A DNA stretch of 40,170 bases from AC-37 sp036386455. GTDB lineage: Bacteria > Actinomycetota > Thermoleophilia > Solirubrobacterales > Thermoleophilaceae. The notes below the pieces were generated by a model, which was not told the DNA's origin, searched no databases, and saw only the letters and a list, made by a program, of their open reading frames with translations. The stretch is from contig DASVVS010000015.1 in the NCBI GenBank assembly GCA_036386455.1, positions 1 to 40,170 on the forward strand, given 5' to 3'. Both the position numbers and the translations under genes were made by a program. The stretch's first letter is position 1, and each line of letters starts with the position of its first letter. Positions 1 through 9,786 of this stretch are shown here, piece by piece.

Positions 1-2790
<2,790 letters not shown>

Positions 2791-2796
2791 CCCCTC

Positions 2797-2802
2797 AGCA
2801 TA
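2797..2802 (-). promoter_or_regulatory. -10 box TATGCT, leaderless promoter of uvrA
   Basis: TATGCT on the minus strand ends 6 nt before the uvrA ATG. No Shine-Dalgarno site is seen. The spacing puts the transcription start at or within a base or two of the start codon. Confidence 0.5.
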
Positions 2803-2877
2803 GGCCCCGCGTCCGGTGCCCCAGGGGGCGCGAGCGCGCAAATTGCGGGTACTGCGGACGCCCCCCATCCTGAGCCC

Positions 2878-2883
2878 TAGACT
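2878..2883 (+). promoter_or_regulatory. possible -10 box TAGACT of the glycosidase-like gene
   Basis: TAGACT lies 38 nt before the ATG at 2922. A GGAG at 2915-2918 sits close to the start, so this gene appears to have a short leader with a ribosome site rather than being leaderless. No good -35 element is visible. Confidence 0.3.
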
Positions 2884-2921
2884 CCGCCAGGACTCGTTCC
2901 CGGACCCCTTCCCTGGAGCTC

Positions 2922-4052
2922 ATGACACGCCTCCGCACCCTCGCGCTCGTTCTCGCCCTTTCCCTCGTCGCCGCCCTCGGCACCGCCTCCTCGGCCAGTG
3001 CCGCCGAGGGAATGGAGCTCGCGCTCCAGGACGACGGCGCCTTCGTCACCCAGGAGTACCCCAAGGTCAAGCACGCCAAGGCGTTCCCGCTGATCAAGGA
3101 CCTCAACGTCACCTGGCTGCGGGTGAACATCGGCTGGGCCGGCGTGATCGGGTCGAAGGCCGCCAAGGCCAGGACGAAGCCGAGCAACGTGCAGTACGAC
3201 TTCACCTCGTACGACACGCTGATCAACGCGGCGCAGGCGAACGGGGTCAACCTGGAGGTCGGCCTGACCGGCTCGGCTCCGGCGTGGGCGACCGCGGACA
3301 AGAAGGTCGGCCCGAACAAGCCGAACGCCAAGCTCTTCCGCGAGTTCGTGCAGGAGGCGGTCGACCACCTCGGCCCGCACGTCGACCGCTGGAGCATCTG
3401 GAACGAGCCGAACCACATCGGCTGGATCTCGCCGCTCAAGTCGCAGGCGAGCATCTACCGGTCGCTCTACACCACGGGCTACAGCGTGATCAAGGCCGCC
3501 GACCCGACCGACGAGGTCCTGATCGGTGAGACCGCGCCCTACGCCAGCCGCAAGGGCGTGGCCACGCCGCCGCTCGAGTTCCTCCGCAACCTGACGAAGT
3601 CGGGCACGCTGCGGGCCGACGGCTACGCCCACCACCCGTACGACTTCACCCACAAGCCGACGTACAAGTACCCCGGCAAGGACAACGTGACGCTGAGCGG
3701 CCTGAGCAAGCTGACGAAGGCGCTCGACGCTCTCACCAAGAAGAAGAAGCTCACGACGCCCGAGGGCGGCAAGCTCGACCTCTACCTGACCGAGTTCGGC
3801 TACCTGCGCAGCGGCAAGCAGAAGCAGTCGGAGTCGAACCGGGCCAAGTACATCCGCCAGGGCTACGACATGGCGCTCAAGAACCCGCGCGTGCGCCAGA
3901 TGCTCCACTTCCTGCTGGTGCAGCCGGCGTCGAAGTACCGCTTCTTCGACACCAGCCTGGTGAGCCAGAGCGGCGGCCGGACGCCGACGTACAACGCGCT
4001 GCGCGACTGGGCCGAGGACAACCTCAGCCGGATCGCGGCGCCGGTTCGCTAG
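2922..4052 (+). CDS. secreted clan-A glycoside hydrolase-like protein (GH39/GH5-type fold)
   Basis: Probable exported (beta/alpha)8-barrel glycosidase of unknown substrate, 376 aa. Residues 1-28 form a signal peptide with a hydrophobic core ending SASAAEG. The motif WSIWNEPNH places a conserved Glu at residue 162, the acid/base position of clan GH-A, and LTEFGYL places Glu 291 where the nucleophile is expected on strand 7. The mature protein begins close to the first barrel strand and has no carbohydrate-binding module. The C-terminal half carries Lys-rich runs (TKKKKL). It stands alone: uvrA is divergent upstream and the SDR pair is convergent 6 bp downstream, so the context gives no substrate. 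The family assignment rests on the two motifs and overall layout; exact GH family is not determined. Confidence 0.75.
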   Translation: MTRLRTLALVLALSLVAALGTASSASAAEGMELALQDDGAFVTQEYPKVKHAKAFPLIKDLNVTWLRVNIGWAGVIGSKAAKARTKPSNVQYDFTSYDTLINAAQANGVNLEVGLTGSAPAWATADKKVGPNKPNAKLFREFVQEAVDHLGPHVDRWSIWNEPNHIGWISPLKSQASIYRSLYTTGYSVIKAADPTDEVLIGETAPYASRKGVATPPLEFLRNLTKSGTLRADGYAHHPYDFTHKPTYKYPGKDNVTLSGLSKLTKALDALTKKKKLTTPEGGKLDLYLTEFGYLRSGKQKQSESNRAKYIRQGYDMALKNPRVRQMLHFLLVQPASKYRFFDTSLVSQSGGRTPTYNALRDWAEDNLSRIAAPVR

Positions 4053-4058
4053 AGGCAG

Positions 4059-4973
4059 CTAGGCGGTAGCGCGGCGGCGGGCGGCATCGCTCGCCGCCTC
4101 GCCACCCGGGCCGACGGGGCGACCCGCTCGGTCCGGGTCCTTCGCGAGCTCCTCCTGGGCGAGCTGCTCGAACTCGGCCATGGAGCCGCCGCCCTGCTTG
4201 GCGGTGAGCCACTGGATCAGCGGGCGCAGCCAGATCAGGCCGCTCACCCAGCCGGGCACGAAGATGCGCGCCGCGCGGGTCTCGATGCCCTCGATCACTG
4301 CGTCGCCCACCGCCGAGACCGGGTACGTGCGCGCGAACGGGCCGCGCAGCTTGGAGCGCAGCAGGCGGTAGCTCTTCTGCGAGTCGGCGCCCTTCACGAG
4401 GTCGGTGTCGATCCAGGAGAAGTAGCCCACACCGACTCCCACGTCGAGGTGCTCGAGCTCCGCGCGCAGGCAGTTGGCGTAGGCCTCCACGCCGGCCTTG
4501 CTCGCGGAGTAGCCGGACATGCCCGGCGAGTGGACGGCCGCGGCGACGGAGGCGATCTGGAGGATGTAGCCCCTGCGCTCGACCACGTGCGGAAGCACCG
4601 TGCGGATCGCCTTCATGGAGCCGAGCAGGTTGATCTCGACGATCCGCTCGATCCGCTCGCCGGGGACCAGGCGGATCGGCCCGCCGCCCGCGACGCCGGC
4701 GTTGGAGATCAGGACGTCGATGCCGCCGTGCCGTTCGAGGGTCGAGTCCACGGCCGCCTGGAGCGAGTCGCGGTCGGTCACGTCGACCTCGAACCAGGTG
4801 GCGTCGGGCCCGCAGTCCGCCGCGACCCGCTCGAGCTCCTCGGGCTCGAGCCCGGCCAGGACGACCTTCGCGCCCCTGGCGGCGGTGCGTCGAGCGCACT
4901 CGGCACCGATGCCGCGCGCGGCGCCGGTCACGAAGACCACCTTGCCGTTCAGGTCGTAGCGCGAGCCGGCCAC
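4059..4973 (-). CDS. short-chain dehydrogenase/reductase (SDR), copy 1
   Basis: NAD(P)-dependent oxidoreductase of the classical SDR family, 304 aa, substrate unknown. It shows the Rossmann motif TGAARGIG (16-23), an acidic DVT at about 64-66, NAG (91-93), a catalytic Ser near 142, and YSASK with Tyr155 and Lys159. The C-terminal extension of roughly 90 residues past the core ends in a polar Ala/Arg-rich tail and contains a hydrophobic stretch (WVSGLIWLRPLIQWL) that may sit on a membrane. It is a tandem paralogue of the next gene, with matching length and the same extension. The GTG start at 4973 is chosen because TAGTCT lies 7 nt upstream, overlapping the stop codon of copy 2. No substrate can be assigned; many such extended SDRs act on lipids or steroids. 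Confidence 0.9.
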   Translation of the reverse strand: MAGSRYDLNGKVVFVTGAARGIGAECARRTAARGAKVVLAGLEPEELERVAADCGPDATWFEVDVTDRDSLQAAVDSTLERHGGIDVLISNAGVAGGGPIRLVPGERIERIVEINLLGSMKAIRTVLPHVVERRGYILQIASVAAAVHSPGMSGYSASKAGVEAYANCLRAELEHLDVGVGVGYFSWIDTDLVKGADSQKSYRLLRSKLRGPFARTYPVSAVGDAVIEGIETRAARIFVPGWVSGLIWLRPLIQWLTAKQGGGSMAEFEQLAQEELAKDPDRAGRPVGPGGEAASDAARRRATA

Positions 4974-4980
4974 GCGCGGC

Positions 4981-4986
4981 AGACTA
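4981..4986 (-). promoter_or_regulatory. -10 box TAGTCT of SDR copy 1, nested in the stop codon of copy 2
   Basis: TAGTCT on the minus strand ends 7 nt before the GTG at 4973. Its first three bases are the TAG stop codon of the upstream SDR gene. Confidence 0.5.
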
Positions 4987-5898
4987 ACCGACCGCTGCGT
5001 CGCCCTGCCGCTCGCGCTCCGCGCGCAGCGCCGCCTCGCCGCCCGCCCCGACCGGCGCCGACAGCCGCTCGGCCCCCACGCGCCGGGCCTCCTCCTCGGC
5101 GATCCGGTCGACCTCGGGCATCAGCGGCAGGAGCTGGCGCTCCACGAGGAGCGGCAGGATGCCGCGCGCGTAGAGCATCCAGCGGATCCAGCCGGGCGAC
5201 ATCGCCCAGCGGGCGCGCTCCTCGATACCGCGGACGATCGCGTCGGCAGCCTCCGAGACCGGATACGTCCTCCCCATCGGGCCTTTCAGGCTCTCGCGCA
5301 GCTTCTTGAACTCCACGTGCTCCTCCGAGCCGCGGGCCAGGTCGGTGTCGACCCAGGAGAAGTACGCCACGCCCACGTCCACGCCGAGGTGCGCGACCTC
5401 CATGCGCAGCGAGTTGGCGAAGGTCTCGACGCCCGCCTTCGTGGCGGCGTAGGCCGCGGTGCCCGGGCCGGCCGCGATCGCCGCCCGCGAGGAGACCGGG
5501 AGCATGTAGCCGCGGCGCTCGATCACGTGCGGGAGGCACAGCCGCAGCGTGTTGATCGTCCCGATCATGTTGATCTCGACGACCCGCGCGAGCGCGCGCG
5601 GCTCCATCATCCGCACCATCCCGCCGGCGCCGATGCCGGCGTTGGCCACGCAGACGTCGATCCCACCGAAGCGCTCGACGGTGCCGTCGATCGCGGCCTG
5701 GAGCTGCTCCTGGGAGGTGACGTCGGCCTCGAACGAGTCGGCCTCGGAGCCGCACTCGGCGGCCACGGAGGCGAGCAGGTCGGGCTCGAGCCCCACCAGC
5801 GAGACGCGGGCGCCGCGCGCCGCTAGACGGCGTGCGGACTCGGCCCCGATCCCCCGGGCCGCACCCGTGATGAGCACCACCTTCCCCCCGAGAGGCAC
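4984..5898 (-). CDS. short-chain dehydrogenase/reductase (SDR), copy 2
   Basis: Classical SDR, 304 aa, paralogous to the downstream copy along its full length. Motifs are TGAARGIG (11-18), NAG (86-88), a Ser pair at 136-137, and YAATK with Tyr150 and Lys154. It shares the C-terminal extension, including the hydrophobic segment WIRWMLYARGILPLLV near residue 240. Differences are spread along the whole length, suggesting an old duplication. The GTG start at 5898 has TAGCCT 7 nt upstream, and that box begins with the TAG stop of the restriction endonuclease gene. Its own stop in turn provides the -10 box of copy 1, so each may be transcribed separately as well as by read-through. Substrate unknown. 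Confidence 0.9.
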   Translation of the reverse strand: MPLGGKVVLITGAARGIGAESARRLAARGARVSLVGLEPDLLASVAAECGSEADSFEADVTSQEQLQAAIDGTVERFGGIDVCVANAGIGAGGMVRMMEPRALARVVEINMIGTINTLRLCLPHVIERRGYMLPVSSRAAIAAGPGTAAYAATKAGVETFANSLRMEVAHLGVDVGVAYFSWVDTDLARGSEEHVEFKKLRESLKGPMGRTYPVSEAADAIVRGIEERARWAMSPGWIRWMLYARGILPLLVERQLLPLMPEVDRIAEEEARRVGAERLSAPVGAGGEAALRAERERQGDAAVG

Positions 5899-5905
5899 GC
5901 GCGGG

Positions 5906-5911
5906 AGGCTA
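5906..5911 (-). promoter_or_regulatory. -10 box TAGCCT of SDR copy 2, nested in the stop codon of the endonuclease gene
   Basis: TAGCCT on the minus strand ends 7 nt before the GTG at 5898. Its TAG is the stop codon (5909-5911) of the restriction endonuclease gene. Confidence 0.5.
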
Positions 5912-6985
5912 CAGCTCGATGCCCTCCGACGCCAAGAAGGTACGGAAGCGACCGATCAACCCACCGTGTTGCTGGACGTGGACGAGGAAGTGGAGGAACT
6001 CGCGTGTCGCCAGCTGCTGCTTGCTCAGGTCCCACCGGAGAACGGCGTCGATCATCGCAGCGCGATCCAGAACTAGCACGTTCTGATTACGCATGCCCTC
6101 CACCACAGCCTCCGTCGCGCTGCGCGCGAGCACGATCGCGACTGCATCGGGCCATTCGCTGAGGTTCGCGATGAAGTTCCCGAGATCAGGATCGCTCGGA
6201 TCGGTCAGATCCGAGTCCTTGACCTCCACGCTCAAGGCGAGCTCGGCTCCGTGCCAGCCGTCCACGTCGCCTATCCGGCCGGTTCGCCGACTGCCCGCCC
6301 CGACCTTTCCAGTGTCGATCGTGACTGTGGGGCTGTCGGCGCGAAAGTACGCAAACGCCAGCCCTTGCAGGACGGCGCCCGCCGGCTCGCGCGGCTGCGT
6401 GTTCGGAAAGTCGCGGAGCACTACTTCAAACGGGCGGGGCTTGGCGTCCTCGATCGTCCGGCGGCCGTGCTCAGGCAGCTCGACCACGAGCTTCCAGACC
6501 TCTTCGGCGAACGCGCGCCTCTCGTTGGGCGCGAACGCGAAGATCGCCCTGAGCGTGCTGGTGTGTGAAGACCACGCCTGTGAGGTGTGTGGCCCAGCGT
6601 TCGGGTAGTCATATCGACGGAGCACGTTTCGAAAGACGTGCGCAATGCGATCGAGATGCGCGCGGAGCCGCACAACGGCCTTACCGTCATCGAGGACCAA
6701 GTTCAACGTGTTGAGCACCTGCCCCCGAGCGCCGACCTCCTGGCGTGGAAACCGGCTTAGCACATCGGGAACCGTCGACTCGTCGACGGCATCCAGGGCC
6801 TCCTCTGCCATGGCTACGAAGGCCATGTGAAGGCCGATGAGCATCTTCCCGCCACCCGCCTCGACCGATCCCTCGAGGGACGAAGCGAGATCGACTACCG
6901 CCTGCGATCGCTCCGCGGGCCTGCCCGCGAGCGCGCCGAGCTGCATTTCCTCCAGATGCTCGTCAAGCCGTGGCTCGCTGTGCAC
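5909..6985 (-). CDS. type II restriction endonuclease, probably SacI family
   Basis: Putative DNA-cleaving partner of the adjacent C5-cytosine methyltransferase, 358 aa. The first 200 residues look helical. The C-terminal third holds GDVDGWHG (239-246) followed by LSVEVKDSDL, with Glu254-Val-Lys256 reading as the (D/E)xK half of a PD-(D/E)xK nuclease site and an Asp of the GDVD run as the acidic partner. The GDVDG...EVKD layout and the length match what I recall of SacI-type endonucleases; this was not checked by search. The GTG at 6985 lies 33 nt after the methyltransferase stop, with TAGGCT 9 nt upstream. By eye the gene uses more A/T-ending codons than the SDR genes beside it, consistent with transfer. 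The recognition site cannot be read from the sequence. Confidence 0.7.
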   Translation of the reverse strand: MHSEPRLDEHLEEMQLGALAGRPAERSQAVVDLASSLEGSVEAGGGKMLIGLHMAFVAMAEEALDAVDESTVPDVLSRFPRQEVGARGQVLNTLNLVLDDGKAVVRLRAHLDRIAHVFRNVLRRYDYPNAGPHTSQAWSSHTSTLRAIFAFAPNERRAFAEEVWKLVVELPEHGRRTIEDAKPRPFEVVLRDFPNTQPREPAGAVLQGLAFAYFRADSPTVTIDTGKVGAGSRRTGRIGDVDGWHGAELALSVEVKDSDLTDPSDPDLGNFIANLSEWPDAVAIVLARSATEAVVEGMRNQNVLVLDRAAMIDAVLRWDLSKQQLATREFLHFLVHVQQHGGLIGRFRTFLASEGIEL

Positions 6986-6994
6986 GAGCCGGGC

Positions 6995-7000
6995 AGCCTA
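6995..7000 (-). promoter_or_regulatory. possible -10 box TAGGCT of the restriction endonuclease
   Basis: TAGGCT on the minus strand lies 9 nt before the GTG at 6985, in the 33-nt gap behind the methyltransferase. A separate promoter could let the endonuclease be expressed independently of the methylase. Confidence 0.35.
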
Positions 7001-7018
7001 ACGTCGAGGGCGCAGAGA

Positions 7019-8119
7019 TCAAGCGGCGGCTGCGAGATCAGATACGGCCGACGCGGGCACACCGGCGACCCCGCCGACCAGGGCACGCCCGACCTCCTCC
7101 GCGAGCTTCGGGGGAACCGCGTTGGCGATCTGAAGTCTCTGCGAGACGATTCCACCGGAGAAGTGGAACGCGTCTGGGAACGACTGAAGCCGCGCTCCCT
7201 CACGCGCTGTCAAGCCTCGATGCTGAAAGGGATGGATGCAGCGAGTCGCCGACGGTTTGCCAAGGTTCGATGTCACCGCAACCGCCGGCCTCCAGCTCGC
7301 CAGGCGCGAGTATGAGTTGTGGAACCCGCTTCGGGGCTGCAGCCGATCGGGGATGGAGCGCCGATTTCCACCATCGGGGATGTGGCTGATGGCTTCCACA
7401 AGCTCCGGCGGGTGCGCGCTGACCGTGTGCCCCTGAAGCACACGCGACGCTCCGCGAAGCTCCCGCTGGTAGTCAGTGAACGGTTCGCTCGTGTAAGCCG
7501 TGGCCGTCTCGCCAGCGCTCAGTCCGGGTAGGTCGCCGATTGCGTCCCAGACGGTGACGTAGCTATCGGGCGAGCAAGTCGAGGTCGGTGCCGCAGGGGG
7601 CTGACCTTCGCGGCTCGCGATGAAGAAGACGCGTCGGCGTAGCTGGGGCACTCCATAGTCCGCGGCGCGCAGCACGTGGAACGACATCGTGTAGCCGAGC
7701 CCCGCGAAAAGCTCCCGGACAGCGTGCTGAGCGCCCATGTCGCGCAGTCCGAGAACGTTCTCGATCAGGAAGTGGCTGGGGCGGAGCAGCTTGACGATGC
7801 GCATGAACTCGACGAACAGCTCGTTCCGGTCGTCGTCCCAGTGACGCTTGCCGACCGTCGAGAACCCCTGACACGGCGGTCCCCCCACTACCCAGTCCGG
7901 CACCCCTTCCAGGCGACGTGCCAGGTACGCCGCGTCGACCTCATGGATGTCGACGCACTCCGCGCGATGCGTGTCTCGATCGAAGCTTCGGCGGTACGTT
8001 TCGATCGCATCGGACCAAGCGTCGAGGGCGAGCGTGGGCTGCCATCCCGCCGCCTCGAGACCCCAGGAAAGGCCACCCGCGCCGCTGAACAGATCGATGA
8101 AAGTCGGTCTTGCGCTCAC
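7019..8119 (-). CDS. DNA (cytosine-5-)-methyltransferase of a type II restriction-modification system
   Basis: Transfers methyl from S-adenosylmethionine to C5 of cytosine in a specific DNA site, protecting against the paired endonuclease. The 366-aa protein has the ordered m5C motifs: I FSGAGGL (11-17, AdoMet binding), IV GPPCQGFS with nucleophile Cys83, VI ENV (120-122), VIII QLRRR (159-163), a variable target-recognition region about 185-275, IX around LTAREGARLQSFP, and X QIANAVPP about 330-337. All catalytic residues are present, so it should be active. The GTG start at 8119 is preceded by TACGAT with a 7-nt gap. The gene is divergent from vsr and upstream of the endonuclease on the same strand. 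No controller (C) protein gene is visible. Confidence 0.95.
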   Translation of the reverse strand: MSARPTFIDLFSGAGGLSWGLEAAGWQPTLALDAWSDAIETYRRSFDRDTHRAECVDIHEVDAAYLARRLEGVPDWVVGGPPCQGFSTVGKRHWDDDRNELFVEFMRIVKLLRPSHFLIENVLGLRDMGAQHAVRELFAGLGYTMSFHVLRAADYGVPQLRRRVFFIASREGQPPAAPTSTCSPDSYVTVWDAIGDLPGLSAGETATAYTSEPFTDYQRELRGASRVLQGHTVSAHPPELVEAISHIPDGGNRRSIPDRLQPRSGFHNSYSRLASWRPAVAVTSNLGKPSATRCIHPFQHRGLTAREGARLQSFPDAFHFSGGIVSQRLQIANAVPPKLAEEVGRALVGGVAGVPASAVSDLAAAA

Positions 8120-8126
8120 TCGGGCG

Positions 8127-8132
8127 ATCGTA
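8127..8132 (-). promoter_or_regulatory. -10 box TACGAT, leaderless promoter of the methyltransferase
   Basis: TACGAT on the minus strand ends 7 nt before the GTG at 8119. It faces away from the vsr box at 8190-8195 inside an 83-bp divergent intergenic region. Confidence 0.5.
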
Positions 8133-8189
8133 CGTTCGACAGAGGACGTCTCCCAGCCTTCCGAACTCGCGTCCCGCCGGAGCTGGGCC

Positions 8190-8195
8190 TACATT
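8190..8195 (+). promoter_or_regulatory. -10 box TACATT, leaderless promoter of vsr
   Basis: TACATT ends 7 nt before the GTG at 8203, which decides the start chosen for vsr. Confidence 0.45.
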
Positions 8196-8202
8196 CGTTC
8201 CG

Positions 8203-8679
8203 GTGTATCGAGCCGATCCCTCAGACAGCGGACGGTCGCTGACGGTGCCCCCAGCCCCGTCCGCCTCGTCACCGGCCACCAGGCGGGTTATGACGGCAAA
8301 TCGGGGGAAGGACACCGGGCCCGAAAAGGCGATCCGGTCCGTTCTGCACGCCCGTGGCCGGAGGTTCCTAAAACATCGTCAGGTGCTTCCAGGCCTGCGC
8401 TGCTCCGCTGACGTCGTGTTCTTCTCCGCTCGCGTGGCCGTGTTCGTCGACGGTTGCTTCTGGCATCGGTGTCCGGCTCACGCTACGTGGCCACGCGCCA
8501 ACAGGGAATGGTGGGAGCGCAAGTTCGCCGTGATCGTCGCACGCGACCGGCGGAACGATCGCGTCCTGCGGGAGGCCGGTTGGCTGGTCGTCAGGATCTG
8601 GGAGCACGAGGATCCTGCGGAGGCCGCGGACCGGATCGAGACTGCTCTCGAGAGTCGCGGAGCGACCAGGCCGGCCTGA
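8203..8679 (+). CDS. vsr: very short patch repair (Vsr) DNA mismatch endonuclease
   Basis: Nicks DNA beside T:G mismatches made when 5-methylcytosine deaminates at the methyltransferase site, starting short-patch repair. The 158-aa product has the RGKDTGPE entry motif, then CSADVVFF with the metal-binding Asp (residue 70) and VDGCFWHRCP (His88, Cys85, Cys90), and the C-terminal LREAGWLVVRIWEHE segment typical of Vsr. The frame stays open to 8110, but GTG 8203 is preferred for the TACATT box 7 nt before it. GTG 8245 would give a length closer to many homologues (starting PPAPSASSP). It is divergent from the cytosine methyltransferase and convergent with the DivIVA gene 27 bp away. Pairing with an m5C methylase is the usual vsr context. 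Confidence 0.92.
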   Translation: MYRADPSDSGRSLTVPPAPSASSPATRRVMTANRGKDTGPEKAIRSVLHARGRRFLKHRQVLPGLRCSADVVFFSARVAVFVDGCFWHRCPAHATWPRANREWWERKFAVIVARDRRNDRVLREAGWLVVRIWEHEDPAEAADRIETALESRGATRPA

Positions 8680-8706
8680 CGCCGGTGTTCTTGGCCGCAG
8701 GCTGCG

Positions 8707-9672
8707 CTACCCGCCGACGCGGGCGTAGACCTCGTCGAGCAGCGCGTCCTGGTCGTCGAGCTCGAAGTTCTGCGAGAGGTAGCGGGCGGTCTCGTCGCGC
8801 GGCGTGCCGTTGAGGGCCATGTTCAGCGCGATCAGGCGCGCACCCTCGGCTCCGCGGATCGAACGCCCGCCACCGCCGCCGCCACCGCTCGTCGCGGCGG
8901 GCTCGGGCTCCGGCTCGGGCTCGGGCTCCTCGTCCTCCGCGGCCACCTCGGCCTCGACCTCGGTGTCGGGGCCGCCGCCGTCGGCGTCCTGCTCCGGCTC
9001 GGCGTCCTCGTCGTGCGCCACGAGCGGCTCGGAGACGGTGTCGTCCGAGACGTCGGCCGCCGCGGCCTCGGCCTCGGTGTCCTCGACCTCCGCGACGATC
9101 TCGGGCTCGGCGTCGACCGGGCCCGCGTCCTCGTAGCCGCCCTCGGCGCGCCCGGACTCGAGCCGCGCCTCGCGCACGCTGGCGAACTCGCCGCGCGCCT
9201 GGTCCAGCTCGCCCTGGAGCGTGTCCGCCGCGCCGGTCACGCGGTCGATGAGCCCGGTGGACGCGGAACGCAGGTCGCCCAGCATCCGGTCGATCTCGGA
9301 CTCGATCGAGGCCGCCCGCTCGAGCGCGCGCTGCGTGGCCTCCTCGGCGTCGGACACCCGCTGCGCCGCGTCGGCATCGGCGCGCTGGCGCGTCTCGCGC
9401 GCGCTGCTGCTGGCCTCGTCGGTGATCCGCTTGGCCTCGGCCTCGGCGTTCTGCTGGATCTCGGCGGCGCTGCGCTCGGCCGCCTCCACGATCGTGCGCA
9501 CCTGGTCGGCGGCGGCGCTCGCGAGCGACGTCGGCGACGGCTTCTGCTGGCGCTTCAGGTCAGAGATCGCATCGGCGATCTCGCGGAGGTGGCGGTCGAC
9601 CTCATCGGGGTCGTAGCCCCGGCGCGCGGCCGAGAAGTCGTTGCGCTCGATGCTGTGGCGGTCCAGTTCCAA
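8707..9672 (-). CDS. DivIVA-domain coiled-coil protein
   Basis: A 321-aa protein starting with a DivIVA-like N-terminal membrane/curvature-targeting domain (FSAARRGYDPDEVDRHL, 13-29), followed by an Ala/Glu/Arg-rich coiled coil to about residue 190, a strongly acidic disordered linker (190-265, including alternating Glu-Pro), an eight-Gly run, and a short helical C-terminal domain (about 272-321). DivIVA proteins recruit cell-envelope or division factors to curved membrane. This domain layout is common in actinobacteria, but the exact role is unknown. The start is TTG at 9672, supported by GGGAGAG a few bases upstream. It lies 114 bp downstream of the tubulin-like operon on the same strand, which may or may not be functional linkage. 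The acidic linker is encoded by simple GGCTCC/GGCTCG repeats around 8900-8930. Confidence 0.85.
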   Translation of the reverse strand: MELDRHSIERNDFSAARRGYDPDEVDRHLREIADAISDLKRQQKPSPTSLASAAADQVRTIVEAAERSAAEIQQNAEAEAKRITDEASSSARETRQRADADAAQRVSDAEEATQRALERAASIESEIDRMLGDLRSASTGLIDRVTGAADTLQGELDQARGEFASVREARLESGRAEGGYEDAGPVDAEPEIVAEVEDTEAEAAAADVSDDTVSEPLVAHDEDAEPEQDADGGGPDTEVEAEVAAEDEEPEPEPEPEPAATSGGGGGGGRSIRGAEGARLIALNMALNGTPRDETARYLSQNFELDDQDALLDEVYARVGG

Positions 9673-9786
9673 GTTCTCTCCCGATTCAGGTGACGTCCAG
9701 AGGGCGGGCGTGCGGCGGCAGGGTACCGCAACGACGGCAGGCTTTCGACGCGGTCAGGCGGTGGCCTGTCTGGCGACGCGACGGTC

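Noticed and set aside
5909..8679. Depletion of GAGCTC as evidence for a SacI-type site
   Set aside because: GAGCTC occurs often in the surrounding genes, and the recognition site is not known, so nothing can be concluded.
8900..8935. Simple repeat in the DivIVA linker as a CRISPR-like or regulatory repeat
   Set aside because: It is in-frame coding sequence for alternating Glu-Pro with no spacers.
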